Positions 42,971 to 51,956 of a DNA stretch of 64,000 bases are shown one piece after another. A program made the position numbers and the translations under genes. The notes beneath the pieces were generated by a model, which was not told the DNA's origin, did no database searches, and saw nothing but the letters and a program-made list of their open reading frames with translations. Each line of letters starts with the position of its first letter. The first letter of the stretch is position 1. This DNA is from an uncultured Acidobacteriota bacterium. Lineage in GTDB: Bacteria; Acidobacteriota; Blastocatellia; RBC074. The stretch is taken from the NCBI GenBank assembly GCA_902825875.1, contig CADECP010000007.1:124001-188000 (forward strand). Reading direction: 5' to 3'.

Positions 42971-45847
42971 TCAGCTTTTGCTGACTGCGAGCTGCGCCTT
43001 CAAAAAACGCCCCGTATGAGAAGTTGCAACGTCAGCAATTTCTTCCGGCGTTCCGACCGCGACAACTTCGCCGCCGCCTATGCCGCCTTCCGGCCCCAGG
43101 TCAATAATCCAGTCGGCGGTTTTGATGACATCCAGGTTGTGTTCAATGACGATTAATGAAGCTCCGGTTTCCAGCAATCGTCGAAACGACGCCAGCAATT
43201 TATTGATGTCGTCGAAATGCAATCCGGTCGTCGGTTCGTCAAAGATGAACAACGAACTGCTGCCCGAAGCTTTGGAAAGATACGACGCCAGTTTGACGCG
43301 CTGAGCTTCGCCGCCGGAAAGCGTCGTCGCCGATTGTCCCAGCCGCAAATAGCCCAATCCGACATCGTCCAGCACTTTCAATTTGGCGGCAATGCGCGGA
43401 GCTTGCGAAAAAAACGCGATGGCTTCGCGCACGGTCAATTGCAACACCTCGTGAATGTTTTTGCCGCGATACAGCACGTCCAGCACGGAGTTTTTGAATC
43501 GGCGGCCATTGCATTCTTCGCAAACCAATTCGACATCGGCCAGAAACTGCATTTCGACGGTGACGGTTCCGTCGCCTTCGCACACGTCGCAACGTCCACC
43601 GGGAACGTTGAACGAAAAATGGCCGGCGTTGTATCCGCGCGTTTGGGCTTCGCGCGTGGCGGCAAAGGTTTCGCGGATCAGGTCGTAAACTTTGATGTAA
43701 GTGACAGGGTTCGAGCGAGGCGTGCGGCCAATCGGCGACTGGTCAACCAGAATGATGTCGTCCACGAACTTGCCGCCTTCGATGGAGGCGAAATCTCCGA
43801 CAGAGCCAGTCCAATCGCCGCGTTGCTTTTTCAAACCGGCGTACAGGCATTCGTGAACCAGCGTGGATTTGCCGCTGCCACTGACGCCTGTGATACAGAC
43901 CAATTGGCCGAGCGGAATCGTCACATCAATGTTTTTCAAATTGTGAGCGCGCGCTCCGCGAATGACGATTTGATTTTTTCCGGCTTGGCGATGCTCTTTC
44001 GGAGTTTTGATTTGGGCTTCGCCGCGCAGGTATTTTCCGGTCAACGAAGTTCCGCTCTTCAGCAAGTTTTTGAAATTGCCTTCGTAAATGACTTCGCCGC
44101 CCAATTCACCAGCGCCTGGCCCAATGTCCAAAATGTAATCGGCGGAGCGCATCATTTCGGCTTCGTGTTCGACAACCAGTACCGTGTTGCCAATGTCGCG
44201 CAGGTTTTCCAGCAAGCCGATCAGCCGCGCGCTGTCTCGCGGATGCAGGCCGATGCTCGGTTCGTCCAACACATACATTGCCCCGACCAGCGAAGCGCCA
44301 AGATGCGTGGCCAATTGAATTCGCTGGGCTTCGCCGCCGGAAAGCGTTGCCGCCAACCGATCCAGCGACAGGTAATCCAATCCGACTTCATCCAGAAAGC
44401 GCAGCCGCGAACGAATTTCTTTCAGCAAGCGGTCGGCAATCGCCGCTTGCTCTTCGGTCAATTTCAAGTCGTCAAAAAACGCGCGCGCGTCTTTGATCGA
44501 AAGCGCGACGACTTGCGGCAAAGTCTTTTCGCCGACGAAAACCGACTGCGCTTCGGTTCGCAAACGCCCTCCGTTGCAATCCGGGCAGCGCGTGTAGCCG
44601 CGATATTTCGAGATCAACACGCGAATGTGCAGCTTGTATTTTTTCTTTTCCAGGTAATCGAACAAACCGTTGACGCCTTGATAACTGCCGTCGCCTTCAA
44701 CCACTGCGCGCTGATGTTCCGGCGGCAACGCGGAAAAAGGCGTGGTCGTCGAAATGCCCGTGCGCTTGGCAAAAGCGATCAACTCGGTTTGCCAGTCTTT
44801 GAATTGCGGTTTGGTGAACGGTTCGATTGCTCCATCGGCCAGCGTCAATTCGCGGTTGGGAATGACCAGATTCATGTCCAGGCCAATCGTGTTGCCGAAT
44901 CCCTGACAGGTCGGGCAAGCGCCAAACGGATTGTTGAAGCTGAACAACTGAGGTTCGGGCAGGACGTAATTGATGCGGCATCGTTTGCACTGGAACTGTT
45001 CGGAAAAGAAAAACTGCTGCGGTTGTTCGCCAACAGTTTGAACGACTGCCTGGCCATGACCTTCGCGGTAACAGGTTTCGACGGAATCAACCAAACGGCT
45101 GCGCGTGTCGGCCCGAATGGCCAACCGATCCACCAAAACAAAAACATTGTCGAAGCTTTTGCCTTTGAAGCTGTCAGGTGTTTGCAGCTCAATGGTTTCT
45201 CCGGTCGCGGCATCGTAAAGCCGCGTGAAGCCGCGCTGCATCAGGCTCATCAAGTGAGCTTTGATGTTGATCGCAGGCTTGGCTTTACGAACCCGCTCCT
45301 TACCAGTCGCGGTACTGACTCGCTTTCGCTCCTTACCAGCCGCGGTACTGGCTTCGCTGAACTCTGTTCCGGCGGAGGCTGGGAATAAAACGAAGAAGCG
45401 CGTGCCTTCAGTCAATTGCAGAACTTCGTCGGCGATGGATTCCGGCGTGTCGCGTTTGACCTCGTTGCCGCAGTTTCGACAGCGAGTCACTCCGACGCGA
45501 GCGAACAGCAACCGCAGGTAATCGTAAATTTCGGTTTGCGTGGCGACGGTTGAGCGAGGGTTCCGCGTGGAGTTTTTTTGGTTAATGGCGATGGCCGGAC
45601 AAATGCCAATGGCTTCGTCAATGTCCGGTTTGTCCATCCGCTCCAAAAACTGGCGGGCGTAAGCCGACAAAGATTCGACGTATCGGCGCTGGCCTTCGGC
45701 GTAAATCGTGTCGAAGGCCAACGAAGATTTCCCGCTGCCGCTGACTCCTGTGACAACTGTCAATTTGTTCAGCGGAATCGAAAACGAGATGTTTTTCAGA
45801 TTGTTGACGCGCGCTCCGCGCACTGTGATAGACGAAAGGTCTGACAT
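42971..45847 (-). CDS. uvrA: Excinuclease ABC subunit A
   Basis: The protein has 958 residues from the ATG at 45847 (GGAG upstream). It shows two ABC ATPases with Walker A GVSGSGKSS and GVSGSGKST, signature LSGGEAQRI and LSGGEAQRV, and zinc-finger CxxC pairs (CKRCRINYVLP...CPTCQGFG and CDVCEGDG...CEECNG). It finds bulky DNA lesions with UvrB. Between the first CxxC and the UvrB-binding region it carries an extra Lys/Arg-rich segment built of two 11-residue units (STAAGKERKRV, STATGKERVRK) encoded by the repeat at 45296-45361. It is divergent from the amidotransferase gene. Confidence 0.97.
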   Translation of the reverse strand: MSDLSSITVRGARVNNLKNISFSIPLNKLTVVTGVSGSGKSSLAFDTIYAEGQRRYVESLSAYARQFLERMDKPDIDEAIGICPAIAINQKNSTRNPRSTVATQTEIYDYLRLLFARVGVTRCRNCGNEVKRDTPESIADEVLQLTEGTRFFVLFPASAGTEFSEASTAAGKERKRVSTATGKERVRKAKPAINIKAHLMSLMQRGFTRLYDAATGETIELQTPDSFKGKSFDNVFVLVDRLAIRADTRSRLVDSVETCYREGHGQAVVQTVGEQPQQFFFSEQFQCKRCRINYVLPEPQLFSFNNPFGACPTCQGFGNTIGLDMNLVIPNRELTLADGAIEPFTKPQFKDWQTELIAFAKRTGISTTTPFSALPPEHQRAVVEGDGSYQGVNGLFDYLEKKKYKLHIRVLISKYRGYTRCPDCNGGRLRTEAQSVFVGEKTLPQVVALSIKDARAFFDDLKLTEEQAAIADRLLKEIRSRLRFLDEVGLDYLSLDRLAATLSGGEAQRIQLATHLGASLVGAMYVLDEPSIGLHPRDSARLIGLLENLRDIGNTVLVVEHEAEMMRSADYILDIGPGAGELGGEVIYEGNFKNLLKSGTSLTGKYLRGEAQIKTPKEHRQAGKNQIVIRGARAHNLKNIDVTIPLGQLVCITGVSGSGKSTLVHECLYAGLKKQRGDWTGSVGDFASIEGGKFVDDIILVDQSPIGRTPRSNPVTYIKVYDLIRETFAATREAQTRGYNAGHFSFNVPGGRCDVCEGDGTVTVEMQFLADVELVCEECNGRRFKNSVLDVLYRGKNIHEVLQLTVREAIAFFSQAPRIAAKLKVLDDVGLGYLRLGQSATTLSGGEAQRVKLASYLSKASGSSSLFIFDEPTTGLHFDDINKLLASFRRLLETGASLIVIEHNLDVIKTADWIIDLGPEGGIGGGEVVAVGTPEEIADVATSHTGRFLKAQLAVSKS
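45296..45361. repeat. Two in-frame 33-base repeat units inside uvrA
   Basis: Two 33-base units (CTCCTTACCAGTCGCGGTAC... and CTCCTTACCAGCCGCGGTAC...) stand in tandem. They match the intergenic repeat at 54461-54534, where TACCGCGACCGGTA and TACCGGTCGCGGT form an inverted pair. The length is a multiple of three, so the reading frame of uvrA is kept. Confidence 0.8.
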
Positions 45848-46015
45848 CAACTGCTCCAATGCGGTGAAAGAAAACTTGTGTTGCAGCTATGAATCACGGA
45901 TTCTAGTCGCCGATTTGGGCTTTGCCAAACGCGACAAATTTCAACTCGACTGTCTTGGCTGCGGCGGCTGTAGTAAGCTTTTGGCAGCTTCATAATTAAG
46001 GAGTTCGTGGGGTTT

Positions 46016-46999
46016 ATGGGAATGGAAAATGTTATCTGGGGTGATCGGTATTGCGTTTTGGAAACGATCAAACCTCGCATTCAAACGATGCGTGTTCTGT
46101 TGGTGGACAATCTGGTTGCCGACGAATCGCAGTATTCTGAAACCGCCCGGCGAGAGCCGGAGTTTCACGCCGGCAAATGGGTTCGGTTGGAACGAATGAT
46201 CGCCGGAATGGCGATGGGCAACATTGAAACCAATGTCCGAAAGTTGATTCGCCAGCCGGATGTTCGCACGGTTCATCTTTCCGAACTGAACGACGCGACC
46301 GTGCGCGAATTCGATCCTGACGCGATTGTCCTGAGCGGCACGCTGCGCGATTTCGATTTTTATGCGCCGGAACTCATCGAAAGTTTCAATCAGTTTATTC
46401 ATCGGACGACGGTTCCCGTGATGGCGATTTGCGGCGGTCATCAATTGGTCGGCCAGGCTTTTGGCGCAACGATCACCACAGTTGACGGCAAACCGGCTCA
46501 CGAAAAACGCAAAGGGCGATTGGTCGAGTATCAATATCGGTTCGTTAAAATCACCGATGTCAATGATCCGATTTTTGTCGGAATTGAAGAACGCCCCAGC
46601 GCGCGTTGGCAGAAATACACCAAACGAAAACAACTGTTGCGCGTCTGGCAAAATCACGGATTGGAAATTGACCGGCTGCCCGCCGGGTTCAAGCAATTGG
46701 CGCGTGGGTATCTGTCGGAATATCAGATGATGGTTCGACGCACGTCGGAGCAGTTGATTTACGGAACTCAGTTCCATCTGGAAAAATCCTTTCAGGATTG
46801 GCAAACCGACAAGTATTGGGATCATCGCAACGAAAGCCGCGATGGCCGAATGTTGTTCGACAACTTCCTGATTGAATCGCTGAGGTTTCGCGGTAAGTCA
46901 GCCAATCTGGCTGGTGATGGAGATTACAAACCAATGGCCAGCGCCGCCAGAGCCGCTTCGGCTGGCGGTTCAACAGGAATTCCAGCGACGGGGTTTTAA
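46016..46999 (+). CDS. Class I glutamine amidotransferase (GMP synthase-like)
   Basis: The protein has 327 residues from the ATG at 46016. The GATase-1 fold has the nucleophile elbow AICGGHQLVGQAFG (Cys in ICGG), VLSGTLRDF before it, and the His/Glu pair in GTQFHLEKS. The normal function is release of ammonia from glutamine for a synthase; stand-alone members often have unknown partners. The C-terminal tail is Ala/Gly-rich and looks disordered. AAGGAG lies a little far upstream, so GTG 46007 or ATG 46022 are alternative starts. The moaD gene begins 3 bases downstream. Confidence 0.85.
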   Translation: MGMENVIWGDRYCVLETIKPRIQTMRVLLVDNLVADESQYSETARREPEFHAGKWVRLERMIAGMAMGNIETNVRKLIRQPDVRTVHLSELNDATVREFDPDAIVLSGTLRDFDFYAPELIESFNQFIHRTTVPVMAICGGHQLVGQAFGATITTVDGKPAHEKRKGRLVEYQYRFVKITDVNDPIFVGIEERPSARWQKYTKRKQLLRVWQNHGLEIDRLPAGFKQLARGYLSEYQMMVRRTSEQLIYGTQFHLEKSFQDWQTDKYWDHRNESRDGRMLFDNFLIESLRFRGKSANLAGDGDYKPMASAARAASAGGSTGIPATGF

Positions 47000-47002
47000 G
47001 CG

Positions 47003-47263
47003 ATGAACCAACACCAGATCAAAATAAACATTTTGCTGTTCGGCGCTTGCCGGGAAGTGGCTGGCGTCAGCGAACTGAGTTGCGAATTGCAGTCGCCTGC
47101 CACCGCCGCCAACGCCTGGCAAGAATTGAAGCGGCGATTTGCCGAACTGGAACGTTTTGAAGCTTCGGCGTTGGTGGCCGTCAACGAAGAACATGTTCAG
47201 CGAACTCAGTCGCTGAACGACGGCGACACAGTGGCGATTTTTCCGCCGGTTTCAGGCGGATAA
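47003..47263 (+). CDS. moaD: Molybdopterin synthase small subunit
   Basis: The protein has 86 residues with a ubiquitin-like fold: KINILLFGACREVAG, LKRRFAEL, VAVNEEHV, LNDGDTVAIFPPVSGG. The C-terminal Gly-Gly is the thiocarboxylate carrier. It supplies sulfur to MoaE for molybdopterin. MoaE lies one gene downstream. Confidence 0.95.
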   Translation: MNQHQIKINILLFGACREVAGVSELSCELQSPATAANAWQELKRRFAELERFEASALVAVNEEHVQRTQSLNDGDTVAIFPPVSGG

Positions 47264-47278
47264 TTCGGAAAGAGTTTT

Positions 47279-47959
47279 ATGCTGGCTTTTTTGTTGTTCG
47301 TGTTTCTGTTTCAAACCGGCGCGCAGCTTGACGCTGGCAAACTGCCTCAGACGGTGGCAACGGTTCGTGAATTCGTCCCCGCCGGTTGGACGGTCGAAGC
47401 TGAAGTCGGCGGCGATCTGAATCGCGATTCGATTGCGGATTTAGCCGTCGTTCTGGTCGAAGAAATGCCCGCCAACGCCGATAAAGAAAACCCGCCGGAA
47501 CGCCAACGCGCTTTACTGATTCTGTTCAAAACCGCTGATGGAAAATTCAAACGAGCGGCGTTGGCGGAAAAAGTCTTGCTCTGCACACGATGCGGAGGCG
47601 CGTTTTACGGTATGGCTGAAACTTCCACTCACGTCGAAATCAAAAACGGAGTTTTGATCGTCTGGCAAGATTACGGTTCGCGCGAAATCACCAAAGAGAC
47701 TTATCGGTTTCGCCACGATCCCGACTTGAATCGTTTTGTGTTCATCGGCGTGGATTTGGAAAGTTACGACCGGGCGAACGGTCAGACGCTGAAAGAAAGC
47801 ACCAACTTTTTGACCGGTGTGAAGCTGACGACCAAAGGCCAGATGGCGGAAAACTCCGACAAAGAAACGACGGTTTCCAAAAAGAGCCAGCGCGTCAGCC
47901 GCAGCAAAAAATTTCTGGAAGACATTGCCGCACGCTACAACGAGCAGGAGGAGAAATGA
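47279..47959 (+). CDS. Exported protein of unknown function between moaD and moaE
   Basis: The protein has 226 residues. It begins with a short hydrophobic signal (MLAFLLFVFLFQTGA), then GDLNRDSIADLAVVLVE, similar to an FG-GAP/VCBS-type calcium-binding strand, and a CTRC pair near 101-104. The middle is beta-rich (FYGMAETSTHVEIKNGVLIVWQDYGS). The C-terminus is Lys/Ser-rich. No family comes to mind. Its stop overlaps the moaE start (ATGA), so it is in the same operon, but it may be a passenger. Confidence 0.65.
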   Translation: MLAFLLFVFLFQTGAQLDAGKLPQTVATVREFVPAGWTVEAEVGGDLNRDSIADLAVVLVEEMPANADKENPPERQRALLILFKTADGKFKRAALAEKVLLCTRCGGAFYGMAETSTHVEIKNGVLIVWQDYGSREITKETYRFRHDPDLNRFVFIGVDLESYDRANGQTLKESTNFLTGVKLTTKGQMAENSDKETTVSKKSQRVSRSKKFLEDIAARYNEQEEK

Positions 47960-48399
47960 TCGAAGACATTTTTGAAATCACGCGCGAGCCGATTGATAAG
48001 CAAGGTTTAGAGCAGCGTTTGCTAACCGGTGGAGCCGGAGCGGTGGTCACTTTTGACGGAGTCGTCCGCGACAACACCAACGGTCGCCGAGTGACGACGT
48101 TGGATTACGACGCTTATCCGCCGATGGCCGTGAAGGAGATGCGTCGTGTCGGTGAAGAAATTCGCCAGCGGTGGCCCGAAGTCGAACGCATCGGCATCAT
48201 TCACCGTTTCGGCGAGATGAAGATTTCGGAATCGTCGGTGGTGATTGTCGTCACTTCGCCGCATCGCAAAATCGCCTTTGAAGCCTGTCATTACGCGATT
48301 GATCGCGTAAAGCAGATTGTTCCGATCTGGAAGAAAGAGATTTTTGAAGACGGCGAAGCTTGGGTCGAAGGCCAGCGTCCTGACGGCCAAACTTCGTAA
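47956..48399 (+). CDS. moaE: Molybdopterin synthase large subunit
   Basis: The protein has 147 residues. MoaE motifs are VTFDGVVRDNTNGRRVTTLDYDAYPPMAVKEM, RIGIIHRFGEMKISESSVVIVVTSPHRKIAFEAC and the catalytic-lysine region WKKEIFEDGEAWV. With MoaD it forms molybdopterin from cyclic pyranopterin monophosphate. Confidence 0.96.
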   Translation: MIEDIFEITREPIDKQGLEQRLLTGGAGAVVTFDGVVRDNTNGRRVTTLDYDAYPPMAVKEMRRVGEEIRQRWPEVERIGIIHRFGEMKISESSVVIVVTSPHRKIAFEACHYAIDRVKQIVPIWKKEIFEDGEAWVEGQRPDGQTS

Positions 48400-48567
48400 G
48401 TCGTTTTTGCCTAAAAACCTTCAGCCGATAAATCTCTCCAAGATCAAGAAAAATTTCGACTTTCATTAAATGCCTGCCGTCTTAGTCGGCGGCAAACAGC
48501 AGGCAAACAACTTGCCTGGCCGAAAAACGAATTAAGCGACAAGAGGAAGGCGGATCTGATTCAAGAT

Positions 48568-49140
48568 ATGGACATCAGCGACGATCAGATCATCGAGCGG
48601 ACTCTCGCCGGTGAAACGGATGCATTCAGTTTGTTGGTGCGAAGATGGGAAAGGCCTATTTACGGCCTGTCGCTGCGCATGCTGGGGCGCGATGAAGACG
48701 CGCGCGACGTTTGTCAGGAAACGTTTTTAGCGGCGTTTCGCAACTTGAGAAAGTTTCGCGGCGACTCCAAGTTTTCTTCCTGGCTGTATCGCATTGCTTT
48801 GAACGCCTGCCACTCGCGGATGCGGAAACGCGGCAACGTCGTTGAACAATCTATTGATCTGGAAGACGACGAAGGGCGTAAATTCGAACTGGCCGATGAC
48901 GACGCGGAGTTGATGCCGGATCGAATGCAGCGCGATCAACTGGCATTTCAAGTCAGAAAAGCTCTGCACGCTCTGCCGCCTGAAATGCGGCAGGTTATCG
49001 TGATGAAGGAATATGAGGAATTGACCTTTGCCGAAATCGCGGACATTCTGGCCATTCCGGTCAGCACGGTGAAATCCAGACTGTACACAGGACTTCAACA
49101 AATGCGGGCGAGGCTGGAAAAGTTCAGAACCGCGCTCTAA
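48568..49140 (+). CDS. ECF sigma factor (RpoE-like)
   Basis: The protein has 190 residues. Sigma region 2: [60 protein letters not shown]; region 4: [48 protein letters not shown]. It should direct RNA polymerase to stress promoters. The anti-sigma gene follows 46 bases later. Confidence 0.95.
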   Translation: MDISDDQIIERTLAGETDAFSLLVRRWERPIYGLSLRMLGRDEDARDVCQETFLAAFRNLRKFRGDSKFSSWLYRIALNACHSRMRKRGNVVEQSIDLEDDEGRKFELADDDAELMPDRMQRDQLAFQVRKALHALPPEMRQVIVMKEYEELTFAEIADILAIPVSTVKSRLYTGLQQMRARLEKFRTAL

Positions 49141-49186
49141 ACGGGAATTACTCAGCAGAAGGAAAGAGGTAAGGAGGCGAAAAGCC

Positions 49187-49837
49187 ATGAACAACACGAA
49201 CAGAAACCAACTTGGATGTGACCGCAAGGAAGATTTGGTCGCCTATTTGTACGGCGAAGCATCTGCCAGTGAACGCGCTTCGTTCGAGCGTCATTTGAAT
49301 GAATGCGACGATTGCGGCGTCGAACTGAAAGCTTTTGGGCGCGTGCGCGACGACTTGAGCACCTGGCAAGTCGGATTTGCGCCGCGCACCGAATTCGTTC
49401 CGCCGAAAGCTAAAATGGATTTGCTGCGCGAATTGATAGGAATGTTTCCGGTCTGGGCGCGTGGATTGGCGATGGCAGGAGCGGCGGCGGCAATCGTTTT
49501 GATGGCGTTGTCGGTTTACGGCAATCGAACTGACGGGTTGGGCAGCGCTGGATTGTCCGAACAACAGGTGCAGGCAATGGTCAGCAAAGCCGTCAGTGAC
49601 GAACGCGCTAAAATTCAGCAGCAATATCAAACCGAACTTGCCAGCTTCAAAACGCAGCTTGCCGCCGAACATCAGGCGCAATTGCAACTGGCGAATGCCG
49701 AGCATCAGGCCAAACTTGAGGCCGTGAAAGTCGGTTTGCGCGCCGAAATCAGAAAAGCGAATCAGCAAAACGGTTCTTTGCGTTCGTTCTTCGCGGTTGA
49801 AGAAGACCGATCGTATCCGTGGGGAGATTCAAGATGA
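49187..49837 (+). CDS. Zinc-finger anti-sigma factor
   Basis: The protein has 216 residues. The N-terminus has the HC2-type zinc site C(11)...HLNECDDC, then a membrane helix (about 99-117, GLAMAGAAAAIVLMALSVYG) and a periplasmic Ala/Gln/Glu-rich helix (about 128-200) likely to form a coiled coil. It should hold the ECF sigma factor inactive at the membrane until an outside signal releases it. It overlaps the next gene by four bases (ATGA). Confidence 0.9.
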   Translation: MNNTNRNQLGCDRKEDLVAYLYGEASASERASFERHLNECDDCGVELKAFGRVRDDLSTWQVGFAPRTEFVPPKAKMDLLRELIGMFPVWARGLAMAGAAAAIVLMALSVYGNRTDGLGSAGLSEQQVQAMVSKAVSDERAKIQQQYQTELASFKTQLAAEHQAQLQLANAEHQAKLEAVKVGLRAEIRKANQQNGSLRSFFAVEEDRSYPWGDSR

Positions 49838-50571
49838 GAAACAGATTCGTTGCCCAAATCAATCCGGCTGTTGTGTTGTCGTTGGCTGTGGTTGCTTGTC
49901 TGTTGATACAGATGACTGGCATGGCTTTCGGGCAGGGAATTCAGCAACAAAGAAAAGCTCAGCGGCAGCTTCAAAAGAAACTCGACAAACAAAGCGCGAA
50001 ACAAGTGCCGCCTGCTGAGAATACTTCTTCGGCGGCGACTGCCGGCCAGGAATCGCAGCCGCAAAAACACAGTTTGGATGGAGTCAGCAAACAAGGGCCG
50101 CGCGCGCTGTTCAAACCGGATGAAGTCGCCATGATGATTCAGGGCTTTGGCAGTCCGGCAGCGATGATGGTGCTGATGCGCCAGCTTGATTTGACCGAAG
50201 AGCAAAAAATGAAGTTCAGGGCGCTGAAACGCGAAATCGGGCCGAAGTTGAATGTTTTGCAAACGGAAAAGCGAACCGTTGAAGCTCAGCTTGAAGATGC
50301 CATTTACGGCGAAAGCTTTACTCCGCAGCGAGTCGAAGAACTGGCTGCCAAATCCGCCGAAAAAACTTCCGAAATCATCAAAACGCAGGCTTATATCGAA
50401 TCGCAGTTTCGCCAGATTCTGACGCCGGATCAGTTTTATGTTTTTCGTTTCCTGATTGGGGAAATGGTGCTGCCGCAACGAAGAATGAATCTGCAACAAA
50501 TCAGGCAACAGATGCAGCGGCGTCCGGGCTTGCAGCCAAATGCTCCGAATCGGCCACCTGATGAAAATTAA
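49834..50571 (+). CDS. Periplasmic LTxxQ-motif (Spy/CpxP-like) protein
   Basis: The protein has 245 residues from the ATG at 49834. A signal peptide (about 1-34) precedes a Gln/Lys-rich region. A helical domain with DLTEEQKMKFRALKREIG (LTxxQ-type) and a second similar element QILTPDQFYVFRFLIG follow. LTxxQ proteins such as CpxP and Spy sense or protect misfolded proteins in the periplasm. As the third gene of the sigma/anti-sigma operon it is a candidate sensor or effector. A terminator follows directly. Confidence 0.8.
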   Translation: MRNRFVAQINPAVVLSLAVVACLLIQMTGMAFGQGIQQQRKAQRQLQKKLDKQSAKQVPPAENTSSAATAGQESQPQKHSLDGVSKQGPRALFKPDEVAMMIQGFGSPAAMMVLMRQLDLTEEQKMKFRALKREIGPKLNVLQTEKRTVEAQLEDAIYGESFTPQRVEELAAKSAEKTSEIIKTQAYIESQFRQILTPDQFYVFRFLIGEMVLPQRRMNLQQIRQQMQRRPGLQPNAPNRPPDEN

Positions 50572-50596
50572 CCGGGTGATTTGCTGACTTTCAGTC

Positions 50597-50626
50597 AAAA
50601 GGCGCTTATGAAAGCGCCTTTTTTTC
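50597..50626 (+). terminator. Rho-independent terminator
   Basis: AAAAGGCGCTT and AAGCGCCTTTT form an 11-bp stem with a 4-base loop, followed by more T. It ends the sigma-factor operon. Confidence 0.92.
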
Positions 50627-50667
50627 ATGCTTGCTGAATCTGGTTTATCCGATGGCTTCGCCGTAAG

Positions 50668-51846
50668 ATGCCGACCATGTTGAACCCACAACCGAACTCG
50701 AATTACTACACGTCTGAACACGAACAGTTTCGCCAGACGATGCGCGAATTCGTCGCGCGCGAAATCGCGCCTTTCGTCCACGAATGGGATGAAGCCGAAG
50801 AATTCCCGCGCGAGCTTTATCGTAAAGCAGCGGAAGTCGGATTGATCGGATTGAATTACCCCGAAGAGTACGGCGGCACTCCAGCCGACGGGTTTTATCC
50901 GATCATCGCTTCAGTGGAGTTGGCAGCCGCTGGCAGCGGAGGCGTTTCGGCTTCGTTAATGTCGCATTCGATTGGTTCGCCGCCGATTTTGAACGCCGGA
51001 AGCCGCGAGATGAAAGCGCGAATGTTGCCGCAGATTCTGGCCGGAGAAAAAATTTCCGCATTGGCGATCACAGAACCTTCGGGCGGATCGGATGTTGCCG
51101 CCATCAAAACCACTGCCGTCCGCAGCGGCGACCATTTCATCGTCAACGGCGAAAAGACTTTTATCACTTCGGGCATTCGCGGCGACTATTTCACCGTCGC
51201 CGTTCGCACCAACACGGAAGACAAATCCGCCGCCGGAGTTTCGCTGCTGCTCATCGAACGCGACACGCCGGGCTTTACGCGCACGCCGCTCAAGAAAATG
51301 GGCTGGTGGGCTTCCGACACGGCTCACCTGTATTTCGACAACTGCCGCGTGCCGGTTAGCAATCTGATCGGGGAAGAGAATCAGGGTTTCCGAACGATTA
51401 TGCTCAATTTCAATTCCGAGCGGCTGGGCATGTCTGCCGGAGCTTACGGCTTTGCCAAAGTCTGTTTTGAAGACGCGCTGGCTTGGGCGAGGCAGCGAAA
51501 AACCTTTGGCCAGCCGCTCATCGAACGGCAGGTCATTCGCCACAAACTGGTGGATATGGCTATGAAGCTTGAAGCGACGCGCGCTACGCTGGAAGATTTG
51601 ACCTGGCGAGTGCAGCATCGCATCGGCGATCCTAACTTGCTGGTCGCGCAAACCTGCATGCTGAAAAACCAGGCGACTCAGACGATGCAGTTTTGCGCCG
51701 ATCAAGCCGTACAGGTTCTGGGCGGAATGGGGTACATGCGCGGCGAACGAGTTGAGCGCATCTACCGCGAAGTGAAAGTGAACATGATCGGCGGCGGCGC
51801 GGAAGAAATCATGAAAGACCTGGCTGCGCGTCAGATGAAGTTATGA
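50668..51846 (+). CDS. Acyl-CoA dehydrogenase
   Basis: The protein has 392 residues. Family motifs are EQFRQTMREFVAREIAPFVHEWDEAEEFPRELYRKAAEVGLIGLNYPEEYGG, ALAITEPSGGSDVAAIKT (FAD/substrate loop), GEKTFITSGIRGDYF, and MKLEATRATLEDLTWRV, WAR..QRKTFGQPL, QVLGGMGYMRGERVERIYREVKVNMIGGG. The usual catalytic Glu of medium-chain enzymes (in the YEGT motif) is absent: here IGGGAEE. The alternative base used by isovaleryl- and long-chain enzymes is present as Glu in NSERL. It oxidises acyl-CoA with electron transfer to ETF. No good ribosome binding site is seen at 50668. Confidence 0.92.
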   Translation: MPTMLNPQPNSNYYTSEHEQFRQTMREFVAREIAPFVHEWDEAEEFPRELYRKAAEVGLIGLNYPEEYGGTPADGFYPIIASVELAAAGSGGVSASLMSHSIGSPPILNAGSREMKARMLPQILAGEKISALAITEPSGGSDVAAIKTTAVRSGDHFIVNGEKTFITSGIRGDYFTVAVRTNTEDKSAAGVSLLLIERDTPGFTRTPLKKMGWWASDTAHLYFDNCRVPVSNLIGEENQGFRTIMLNFNSERLGMSAGAYGFAKVCFEDALAWARQRKTFGQPLIERQVIRHKLVDMAMKLEATRATLEDLTWRVQHRIGDPNLLVAQTCMLKNQATQTMQFCADQAVQVLGGMGYMRGERVERIYREVKVNMIGGGAEEIMKDLAARQMKL

Positions 51847-51865
51847 CTGTCGGGCTATCGTCGGC

Positions 51866-51894
51866 TTGAATCGTTTCTGACGCCCGCATACTAT
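51866..51894 (+). promoter_or_regulatory. Candidate promoter of the bacilliredoxin gene
   Basis: TTGAAT (51866-51871) and TACTAT (51889-51894) are separated by 17 bases, about 60 bases upstream of the ATG. Confidence 0.5.
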
Positions 51895-51956
51895 CTCGGC
51901 GGACATTCGTCAGAATTCAATCAAACCAAAATTTACCGAAGAAGGAGATTGTAGAG

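Noticed and set aside
43217..45388. Very long plus-strand open frame (about 720 codons) opposite uvrA
   Set aside because: It lies wholly antisense to a clear uvrA with all motifs; it has no recognisable domain. GC-rich codon third positions keep the opposite frame open.
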